Below are positions 1 to 4,870 of a DNA stretch of 5,331 nucleotides, piece by piece. Below the pieces are notes generated by a model. The model was not told where the DNA came from and ran no database searches. It worked only from the letters and a program-made list of their open reading frames with translations. Both the position numbers and the translations under genes were made by a program. The first letter of the stretch is position 1. Each line of letters opens with the position of its first letter. The stretch is taken from positions 1 to 5,331 of the forward strand of contig NZ_CALACG010000344.1 in assembly GCF_937890585.1 (NCBI RefSeq), given 5' to 3'. This DNA is from an uncultured Campylobacter sp. GTDB taxonomy: Bacteria > Campylobacterota > Campylobacteria > Campylobacterales > Campylobacteraceae.

Positions 1-46
1 AGATTGTGCCAGCAAGTTTTAACGAGTTACTTCTCTCAAAGTTTAT

Positions 47-75
47 TTGACTTATCAATTCTATCCGTTTACTAT
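47..75 (+). promoter_or_regulatory. possible rightward promoter facing the HTH gene
   Basis: TTGACT at 47-52 is followed after 17 bases by TACTAT at 70-75, a 4/6 match to the -10 consensus. It points rightward, into the 3' end of the HTH gene that is read leftward, so a transcript would be antisense to it. The -10 lies inside the palindrome at 67-84. AT-rich DNA produces such matches by chance, so this is weak evidence. Confidence 0.22.
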
Positions 76-84
76 TTAGTAAAC
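67..84. promoter_or_regulatory. operator-like palindrome, left copy
   Basis: GTTTACTATTTAGTAAAC is a perfect inverted repeat with 8-base arms around TT. It sits one base beyond the stop codon of the HTH gene. It matches the palindrome in that gene's promoter (308-325) at 15 of 18 positions, which makes a shared DNA-binding site for the HTH protein the simplest reading. The gene it would control lies at or beyond the left edge, or it controls the weak rightward promoter that overlaps it. Confidence 0.5.
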
Positions 85-85
85 T

Positions 86-289
86 TTATTTGTAAAAAAA
101 ATTCAAGTCTAAATCCAATTTATCACTTATTGCCTTTAATTGATTAGCTCGAAAAGTATTTTTACCTTTTTCTAAATTTTCCAAATGATAAGATAATAAC
201 TGCTTTGACATATCTACTTCATTCGCAAAATTAGAAATATTTTTGTATTTCTTTTTTATTTTTTTTAACAGTATCTCATAAATCTCCAT
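86..289 (-). CDS. small Cro/C1-type helix-turn-helix regulator
   Basis: This is a 67-residue protein made of little more than one XRE/Cro-type helix-turn-helix domain. Residues about 17-26 (KNISNFANEV) form the first HTH helix, and about 28-38, starting MSKQLLSYH, the recognition helix. The tail LKAISDKLDLDLNFFY is the usual closing helix of this fold. There is no dimerisation or effector domain, so it should act as a simple dimeric repressor in the cytoplasm. The ATG start has GAGGTG at 295-300, six bases upstream. A TTGACT-17-TAAACT promoter lies just ahead of it and is covered by a palindrome that recurs behind the stop codon, which argues for autorepression. Small regulators of this kind are common on prophages, plasmids and integrative elements, but no other mobile gene is visible. 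The fold assignment is good; targets are inferred. Confidence 0.75.
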   Translation of the reverse strand: MEIYEILLKKIKKKYKNISNFANEVDMSKQLLSYHLENLEKGKNTFRANQLKAISDKLDLDLNFFYK

Positions 290-306
290 TTTTTCACCTC
301 AAATTT

Positions 307-335
307 AGTTTACCATATAGTTAACAAAAAGTCAA
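307..335 (-). promoter_or_regulatory. promoter of the HTH gene
   Basis: Read on the minus strand, TTGACT (330-335) and TAAACT (307-312) are separated by exactly 17 bases, giving a sigma70-type promoter with a start point near 300. The leader to the ATG at 289 would be only about a dozen bases and carries the GAGGTG ribosome site at 295-300. A second short inverted repeat, GTCAAA-TATC-TTTGAC (331-346), overlaps the -35 box. Confidence 0.6.
308..325. promoter_or_regulatory. operator-like palindrome, promoter copy
   Basis: GTTTACCATATAGTTAAC is an imperfect palindrome covering the spacer and most of the -10 box of the HTH promoter. It differs from the perfect palindrome at 67-84 at three positions. 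A dimer bound here would block RNA polymerase, as expected for negative autoregulation. Binding by the adjacent HTH protein is inferred. Confidence 0.55.
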
Positions 336-347
336 ATATCTTTGACT

Positions 348-373
348 AAAAAAAGACTCCGTTAAGAGTCTTT
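348..373 (-). terminator. terminator of the lipoprotein gene
   Basis: On the minus strand an 8-base stem, AAAGACTC (366-373) with GAGTCTTT (352-359) and a six-base loop, runs into a T tract formed with the A run at 348-354. It lies 10 bases past the lipoprotein stop codon. It separates that gene from the HTH gene, which has its own promoter. Confidence 0.8.
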
Positions 374-382
374 AATATAAAA

Positions 383-1375
383 TTATTTCAAACTTACTTC
401 TGCTTCTCCCGTTTCAGAAAAAATATTGTTCACAGTTTTTAATACTAATCCTGTTGAATTTGCCACATCATCTGGAACATCATAGAATATTTTTTTAGTT
501 ATTTCAGTTCCTGGATTTATGTCTTCAAAATTCATGGCATCTTTCAGAGAAACCATCGTCGGAGAATATTGTTTCTCATTTAGAAACAGTTGAAATCCTC
601 CACTGTCTATCTTAATCATTGAATTTGATATATTTTTTATTTTTACTGTCAGTATAAGGAAACTGTTTTCTTTTGAATTTGGTTCATAATATATATACTC
701 ACTATCACTCACTTTTTTTGAAACTTCCTTTGATAAAACTGTAAATTTAACTTTTTCTGTTTTTATCAGTTCTGTTATTGAAGCTTTTTTGTTTTCCTGA
801 GGTTTTCCAGCATTATTACCATTCATATTTTCAGAAAATTTTGTAAATCCTAAACTGATTATATCAATAAATTCCTTATTTTTCGGATTTTCTCCATCAA
901 TTTCCCAGTCATTTCCACTCTTTTTCAGAATAGCATTAACATTTTTTTGACTATATTTAAGATCCTTTGAATTTAATTTTTCCTCAAAAAACTTTACTAC
1001 AAATTCATCTCCTATTTTTGATATTTCTTCGTCACTTTTTCCATAATTGGCAAATGCCAAAGCCATAGCCTGCTGTAAAAATTCAGGAATATATGAAGAC
1101 AAATCTGGTGCCTTAATGTCTAAATTTATTGTTGCATTATTTCCTTCAACTTTAGTACTTTTAATAGTGTATGACATTTTTTTATACGCATTCAAGAAAA
1201 TTTCTGTTCCTTTATCTCCTTTTGTAATGTTTGAATTAGGATTTAATTTCTTAATCTTTTCCGCATCTCCACTTTTTAATGCATTCATTACGGTTTCAAA
1301 ATCTTTTTGTGGTTTCGGTACTCCACAGCTCATAAATAAAACTGATAACATAAAAATCAATAATACTTTTTTCAA
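383..1375 (-). CDS. two-domain lipoprotein with DUF4352-like C-terminus
   Basis: This 330-residue protein begins with a type II signal peptide: MKK, a hydrophobic stretch LLIFMLSVLF, then MSC with Cys17 as the lipidation site. It should be anchored to the outer face of a membrane. Residues about 22-175 form an alpha+beta domain whose start (FETVMNALKSGDAEKIKKL) and alternating strands recall the NTF2-like/DUF5105-type modules of Firmicute and Fusobacterial lipoproteins. A polar linker follows at about 180-200 (NGNNAGKPQENKK). Residues about 205-330 match the pattern of DUF4352-like Ig-fold domains: KVKFTVLSKEV, FLILTVKIKNISN, then a late FYDVPDD. The start codon is TTG, chosen because it opens the signal peptide and has AAAGGAG (1386-1392) ten bases upstream; no ATG lies nearby. 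It has its own promoter and terminator, so it is monocistronic. Its ligand or role is unknown. Confidence 0.85.
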   Translation of the reverse strand: MKKVLLIFMLSVLFMSCGVPKPQKDFETVMNALKSGDAEKIKKLNPNSNITKGDKGTEIFLNAYKKMSYTIKSTKVEGNNATINLDIKAPDLSSYIPEFLQQAMALAFANYGKSDEEISKIGDEFVVKFFEEKLNSKDLKYSQKNVNAILKKSGNDWEIDGENPKNKEFIDIISLGFTKFSENMNGNNAGKPQENKKASITELIKTEKVKFTVLSKEVSKKVSDSEYIYYEPNSKENSFLILTVKIKNISNSMIKIDSGGFQLFLNEKQYSPTMVSLKDAMNFEDINPGTEITKKIFYDVPDDVANSTGLVLKTVNNIFSETGEAEVSLK

Positions 1376-1385
1376 ATCTAATCAA

Positions 1386-1392
1386 CTCCTTT
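1386..1392 (-). promoter_or_regulatory. ribosome binding site that fixes the TTG start
   Basis: AAAGGAG on the minus strand lies ten bases before the TTG codon at 1373-1375. It supports TTG as the real start, since the signal peptide begins there and no upstream ATG or GTG fits as well. Confidence 0.7.
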
Positions 1393-1405
1393 AAATTTTT
1401 AATAT

Positions 1406-1433
1406 ATTATACCTCATTTGAAAGAAATTTCAA
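1406..1433 (-). promoter_or_regulatory. promoter of the lipoprotein gene
   Basis: On the minus strand TTGAAA (1428-1433, 5/6 to consensus) and a perfect TATAAT (1406-1411) are separated by 16 bases. The start point would be near 1400, about 25 bases ahead of the TTG codon. The -35 box lies only a few bases beyond the terminator of the methylase gene. Confidence 0.7.
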
Positions 1434-1435
1434 AG

Positions 1436-1457
1436 AAAAAAGAGCCTGATGGCTCTT
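1436..1457 (-). terminator. terminator of the DNA adenine methylase gene
   Basis: AAGAGCC (minus-strand copy at 1451-1457) pairs with GGCTCTT (1440-1446) across a four-base loop and is followed on the minus strand by a T tract (A run at 1436-1441). It lies 18 bases past the methylase stop codon. Confidence 0.8.
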
Positions 1458-1474
1458 AACTAAAAGTAATTTTT

Positions 1475-1810
1475 TTAAAATGCTGGTTTTAATTTTTTTG
1501 AAAAAACTACAATTTCTTTACCTTTGATTTTTTTTTCTAAACTATAATTGATATCAAATTCCTTAATATCATATGTATTATACATTTTTTTTATTTCCTC
1601 ACAATTATCATAAGTTACAATCCAATCTAAATCTAAATTTTTTATTCTCTCAGAAAGATTAAAATGATTTTCATATTTAAAAAAGTTTGTATATAATTCT
1701 GAACCCCTCTTGTAATATGGTGGATCAAAAAATATAAATAAATTTTCCTTCTCCATTTTATTTAATTCTTCTATAAAATCTAAAACATCTAAATTATAAA
1801 ATTTTATATT
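1475..1810 (-). pseudogene. C-terminal fragment of a D12-class DNA adenine methylase
   Basis: The open frame gives 111 residues, against roughly 260-290 for a whole Dam-type (D12) N6-adenine methyltransferase. Residues here are numbered from the internal Met at 1756. DPPYY at 11-15 is catalytic motif IV, WIVTYDN (about residues 44-50) matches the family's conserved strand and turn, and the ending with YSLEKKIKGKEIVVFSKK is the usual C-terminus. The frame continues in family-like fashion upstream of that Met (NIKFYNLDVLDFIEELNK, the segment before motif IV), so the Met is not the start. It meets a TAA at 1811-1813, where base composition changes. The S-adenosylmethionine motif (FxGxG) and the target-recognition region are missing, so the fragment should be inactive. 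Truncation by a chimeric join is as likely as true gene breakage. Orphan or restriction-linked use cannot be judged. Confidence 0.85.
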
Positions 1811-1830
1811 TTAAATATTACATAAGCATA
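1805..1830. other. junction between two DNAs of different origin
   Basis: Left of this point the sequence is extremely AT-rich, all genes are on the minus strand, and a methylase reading frame stops short. Right of it codon use, G/C content and gene direction all change. The methylase-like translation is good up to base 1808-1810. The exact breakpoint cannot be fixed because both sides are AT-rich here. Confidence 0.7.
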
Positions 1831-1848
1831 GGCGTTATAATATTTAAA
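1810..1848. repeat. 11-base perfect inverted repeat at the junction and promoter
   Basis: TTTAAATATTA (1810-1820) and TAATATTTAAA (1838-1848) are exact reverse complements separated by 17 bases. The right arm overlaps the -10 box of the yjiH operon and the left arm lies on the junction. It may be an operator, a hairpin involved in forming the join, or chance in AT-rich DNA. Confidence 0.6.
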
Positions 1849-1869
1849 CAAATTCCAAATCAAAGGAGG
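1836..1869 (+). promoter_or_regulatory. -10 box and ribosome site of the yjiH operon
   Basis: TATAAT (1836-1841) gives a start point near 1848. AAGGAGG (1863-1869) lies four bases before the ATG. No good -35 is present (AAATAT at the 17-base position). This is usual for Campylobacter sigma70 promoters, but it may also mean that upstream promoter DNA was lost at the junction. Confidence 0.55.
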
Positions 1870-1873
1870 CTTT

Positions 1874-2506
1874 ATGAAAGAGAGTAGTGATACCAAAAAA
1901 CTCATCATCGGTACGATCACACTTGCAATAGCGATCGTTTTCTTCGGAGGTTTTTTACAAAACACCTATGGTGGCATCTTTGACTTTAGCAAACTTGCTG
2001 GTCAATTTCCAGAATGGTTTAAAACAGGAAGTGGCACTAGCGCAAAAGGCGGCTTTTTATTTGCCCTTAGCCTTGCTCCTGCCGTCATGCTCGCGCTTGG
2101 TTTTGTCGCTATTTTTGAGAAATACCATGCGCTTTACGCAGCTTCAAGACTGCTAACGCCTGTTTTAAAGCCACTTATTGGCATACCAGGATGTTGCTCT
2201 ATCTCTTTGATAGCAAGCACACAAAGCACCGATGCAGGCGGCTCAACAGCTAAATTTTTGCGCCAAGATGGCCTCATCACACACAAAGAGCTTCTCATCT
2301 TTGCAGCGTTTCAGTTTAGCGCTGGTGCGATGATCACAAATTTCTTATCTTCATTTGCACCTGTTTTACTAGTTACCGACAAAGCTGGCAACACAGCCCC
2401 TGCTACCATAGCCATGGTGCTTGGCATAGTCTTTGTCTTTAAAATTTTGGGAGCAAATTTGATGAGACTTTATGTCAAAAAATTTGTCAAAGATGATGAG
2501 GAGTAA
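1874..2506 (+). CDS. yjiH: YjiH-family membrane protein (nucleoside recognition/Gate domain)
   Basis: This 210-residue integral inner-membrane protein is close to the usual YjiH length (about 220). Hydrophobic segments lie at about 10-28, 61-81, 98-115, 139-160 and 178-197. The conserved Gate-domain region is the stretch with GIPGCCSISLIASTQSTDAG (about 103-122) followed by GSTAKFL, where small and polar residues interrupt a membrane segment, as in substrate-binding half-helices. The charged C-terminus (KKFVKDDEE) is probably cytoplasmic. The start has a strong AAGGAGG site, and the last codons (GATGAGGAG) serve as the ribosome site for yjiG three bases downstream. In E. coli yjiH neighbours yjiG and the isoaspartyl dipeptidase gene iadA; here yjiG and an M20 peptidase follow. 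Probable role: one half of a two-part permease for a peptide or acyl amino acid. The substrate is not known, and the historic name 'nucleoside recognition' is not evidence for nucleosides. Confidence 0.85.
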   Translation: MKESSDTKKLIIGTITLAIAIVFFGGFLQNTYGGIFDFSKLAGQFPEWFKTGSGTSAKGGFLFALSLAPAVMLALGFVAIFEKYHALYAASRLLTPVLKPLIGIPGCCSISLIASTQSTDAGGSTAKFLRQDGLITHKELLIFAAFQFSAGAMITNFLSSFAPVLLVTDKAGNTAPATIAMVLGIVFVFKILGANLMRLYVKKFVKDDEE

Positions 2507-2509
2507 GAG

Positions 2510-2965
2510 ATGACTGAAAATAAACTAATAACCGACGTATTTGTAGAGGGCGCTAGAAAAGGCTGGGACATCGCCGTAAAAAACACTATCCCAAACGTGC
2601 TTATGGCCTTTGTCATCATCCACATCCTAAAGGTATCTGGCGCACTTAGCGTGATAGGCAAATTTCTAGGATTTATCATGCTCCCACTTGGTCTTCCAGG
2701 TGAGTCCATAGCCGTTTTTATGGCTGCGTTTTTGAGCTGGGGTGGCTCAGCAGGTGTGCTAGTCGCACTTGTGGGAGATGGTACGCTAAACGCAAACGAC
2801 ATCGCCGTCTTGCTTCCTGGCATGGCGCTAGTTGGCTCGACTGTGCAGTATATGGGACGAGTTTTAGGCGTGCTTGAAGTACCAGGCAGACACTATCTAG
2901 TACTTTTTGGAATTTGCATCCTAAATGCCTATTTAGCGATGTTTGTGATGAGCTTGCTCGTATAA
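2510..2965 (+). CDS. yjiG: YjiG-family membrane protein, partner of YjiH
   Basis: The 151-residue product matches E. coli YjiG (153 residues) along its whole length. Shared features are the opening with F(V/I)(E/D)GAR(K/R)G, the block PNV(L/V)MAFVII, the LGLPGE/LWGLPGE loop, VLLP(G/A)M, the (V)QxxGRxLG motif and the INA/LNA ending. Hydrophobic segments lie at about 27-44, 48-60, 65-88, 96-116 and 127-150. The gap from yjiH is three bases and its ribosome site is inside the yjiH 3' end, so the two are translationally coupled and probably made in fixed ratio. Two small Gate proteins encoded side by side suggest a heteromeric channel or carrier in the inner membrane, analogous to the two halves fused in larger transporters of this fold. 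Identification to family is strong; the transport role and substrate are inferred. Confidence 0.9.
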   Translation: MTENKLITDVFVEGARKGWDIAVKNTIPNVLMAFVIIHILKVSGALSVIGKFLGFIMLPLGLPGESIAVFMAAFLSWGGSAGVLVALVGDGTLNANDIAVLLPGMALVGSTVQYMGRVLGVLEVPGRHYLVLFGICILNAYLAMFVMSLLV

Positions 2966-2974
2966 GGATCAAAG

Positions 2975-4093
2975 ATGAAAGATAGCGAAATAGACAAATA
3001 TTTAGCCGATCTAAAAGAGCTAACCGACATCGAAAGCCCAACTTCGAGCATCAACGGCGTAAATGAAGTTGCGGCTTGGTTTAAAAAAAGAGCTGAAATT
3101 TTAGGCTTAAAAAGTAGGAGCATAGAGCTTGGCACCGACAAGGTCGCTCCTTGCCTTTTCATCTCAAATGACCTTGATGCTACAAACTACGACTTTTTAT
3201 TCATAGGTCACATGGACACCGTTTTTCCTGTGGGAACAAAGGCTGATGTGCCATTTAAAAAGATAGATGAGCGCATAAATGCACTTGGCGCAATCGACGA
3301 TAAAGGCGGCAGTCTGCTCTCGCTCTACGTCATCAAAGAGCTTAATCTTAGCAAACTAAAGATCGGCCTATTTTTAAATTCGCACGAGGAGACTGGCTCA
3401 AATTTCGCTAAAGATGCGATAAGAGAGCTAGCTAAAAAATCTCGCTACGCCCTAGTCGTAGAGCCTGCAAGAGAAGATGGCTCGATGGTAGCCACCAGAA
3501 AAGGCGTGATCTCTTATGTGCTAAATTTCCGTGGCGTGAGCGCGCACGCTGGCAACCACCCAGAGCGTGGCCGCTCAGCTGTCGTAGAGGCTGCAAATTT
3601 CATCGTTGAGCTCTCAAAACTCACTGATTTTAAGGCAGGCCATACATTTAATAGCATAATGACAAAAGGTGGTGACGCCCAAAATGTCGTGCCAGACTTT
3701 GCCAGCGTGACATTTGAGATGAGATATCGCCATGCTAGCTCGGTAGAGTTTTTACATAAGAAAATGGACGAAATTTTATCTAACCAACTCGTGCCAGACG
3801 TTACTTGCGAGCGCATACTCATAAACGAAGAAGCTCCAATGATAGATGAAATAAATTTACCAAATATCAAAAAGGTCTTTGACGAGGCTGCAGCAGCGAC
3901 AGGCACGAAGGTCACTTGGGTCGATGCTGGCGGACTAAGCGATGGCAACATCAGCGCATCAGCAGGCTGTCCTACGATAGACGGCCTTGGTCCAACTGGT
4001 GGCAACATGCACACGAAAAACGAATATTTAGAGATAAACTCGGTCGTAAAAAAGTGCAATCTCATAGTTGAAGCTATCAAAAAACTTTCATAA
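2975..4093 (+). CDS. M20 family zinc peptidase/deacylase (carboxypeptidase G2 group)
   Basis: This 372-residue cytoplasmic enzyme has all expected dinuclear-zinc features. GHMDTVFP (78-85) supplies His79 and Asp81; AIDDKGG (106-112) supplies bridging Asp108; HEETGS (137-142) has the general base Glu138 and metal ligand Glu139; VVEPA (161-165) supplies Glu163; NMHTKNE (344-350) supplies His346. Residues about 176-285 form the lid/dimerisation domain, with SAHAGNHPERG (189-199) carrying its conserved His191. There is no signal peptide, unlike secreted carboxypeptidase G2. Family members release glutamate or other C-terminal residues, or remove acyl groups, so the substrate is open. The gene starts nine bases after yjiG, and AAGGA (2964-2968) overlaps the yjiG stop codon. 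Co-transcription with yjiH-yjiG points to hydrolysis of what those proteins import. It is followed by a terminator, so it is the last gene of the operon. Family assignment is secure. Confidence 0.9.
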   Translation: MKDSEIDKYLADLKELTDIESPTSSINGVNEVAAWFKKRAEILGLKSRSIELGTDKVAPCLFISNDLDATNYDFLFIGHMDTVFPVGTKADVPFKKIDERINALGAIDDKGGSLLSLYVIKELNLSKLKIGLFLNSHEETGSNFAKDAIRELAKKSRYALVVEPAREDGSMVATRKGVISYVLNFRGVSAHAGNHPERGRSAVVEAANFIVELSKLTDFKAGHTFNSIMTKGGDAQNVVPDFASVTFEMRYRHASSVEFLHKKMDEILSNQLVPDVTCERILINEEAPMIDEINLPNIKKVFDEAAAATGTKVTWVDAGGLSDGNISASAGCPTIDGLGPTGGNMHTKNEYLEINSVVKKCNLIVEAIKKLS

Positions 4094-4097
4094 CATG

Positions 4098-4125
4098 GGC
4101 AAGCGATATGCTTGCCTAAATTTTT
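4098..4125 (+). terminator. terminator of the yjiH-yjiG-M20 operon
   Basis: GGCAAGC (4098-4104) pairs with GCTTGCC (4110-4116) around a five-base loop, followed by TAAATTTTT. It lies a few bases past the M20 stop codon on the plus strand. The T run starts four bases after the stem, so it may be moderately efficient. Confidence 0.7.
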
Positions 4126-4153
4126 AAATTTACAACGACACAGCAGTCAAAAC

Positions 4154-4834
4154 CTACTCAAATATCTCAAATTTATGAAAAAGCTCCGGCTCATCTACGC
4201 CACGCCTCACAAGCTCAGCCACCACTTCGTGCTCGCGGTCAGTTTGCATAGGCTAGCCACGTATATAGCCCTCTAGCTCGTCCTTTGCGGTCGCCTCCAC
4301 GTATAAATTTTCGCCCCCCGCCACGTAGATATCACGCATGGCGTCGATGTTATTTGTCACACGCCAAAAGCTTGGCAAATAGCTCTTTTACGGGGCGATC
4401 TTTTTTAAATTTCACCACACAAACAGGCGTTTTGCTCCCAGCTTTAAACCGCCTAAGTTCCTTAAACATTTGGTACAACGCTTTGAAATTTAGCCAAAAG
4501 CTCGCTGTCACTTAATACTTCAGGGCTAAATTTAACTCCAAATTTACTGCAAAGTTTTTGCCAAAGTAAATTTTCACATTGACACAAGCTCTAAATTTGT
4601 TTTAAAAGCAAAACAGCCTAACAAACTGCGTTATCGGTAGCGACGGCTTGGCTATGCGCATACAAAAACTGGCAAACATGAGAAATTTATCCACAATGGT
4701 AACGTTGTTTTAGGGATTTTGTAAAGATCAGCACTTGCAGGGCGATAGACTGCGGCATTTTTAAAAGCACGATGATTGCAAACCGTGCTAAGATAGATAG
4801 TTTCTTTTAAAGCGCCCTCAACTAAATCAAATTT
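4154..4834 (-). pseudogene. decayed gene of unknown function
   Basis: On the minus strand protein-like text runs through this whole stretch but changes frame repeatedly. Pieces in order are 4834-4655 (KETIYLSTVCNHRAFKNAA, then KIPKTTLPLW), 4686-4621 (QFLYAHSQAVATDNA), 4630-4577 (SLLGCFAFKTNLELV), 4590-4465 (ENLLWQKLCSKFGVKFSPEV), 4511-4353 (MFKELRRFKAGSKTPV, KELFAKLLACD) and 4387-4154 (NNIDAMRDIYVAGGENLYVE). The last piece is cut by TAG at 4253-4255 and then continues QTDREHEVVAELVRRGVDE to the final TAG at 4154-4156. Four of the frame changes would be repaired by removing one base, one by adding one; the in-frame stop is one change from CAG. Repaired, it gives a soluble-looking protein of about 225 residues, with no start codon seen. 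I do not recognise the family. It lies behind the exonuclease on the same strand. Confidence 0.55.
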
Positions 4835-4870
4835 CTAAATTTAAAGCCAAAGCTCAAATTTAAACCAGCC

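Noticed and set aside
1..66. Possible end or start of another gene at the left edge
   Set aside because: The stretch is too short, and no frame with a recognisable sequence or start context can be supported.
1047..1394. Plus-strand open frame of 115 codons
   Set aside because: It lies antisense to the signal peptide and N-terminal domain of the lipoprotein, has no ribosome site, and its sequence is the complement of lysine- and asparagine-rich coding.
1475..1756. Treating the methylase frame as a complete 93-residue gene starting at the Met at 1756
   Set aside because: The residues upstream of that Met still match the family pattern, so it is an internal residue of a truncated gene.
2470..3162. 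Three overlapping minus-strand open frames
   Set aside because: They lie opposite yjiG and the start of the M20 gene, overlap each other and show no recognisable domain.
3514..4080. Minus-strand open frame of 188 codons
   Set aside because: It is a shadow of the M20 gene, whose catalytic residues and family match are beyond doubt on the plus strand.
4285..4515. Plus-strand open frame of 76 codons
   Set aside because: It is arginine-, serine- and proline-rich with no ribosome site. It is the complement of the decayed minus-strand gene, where the protein-like text lies.
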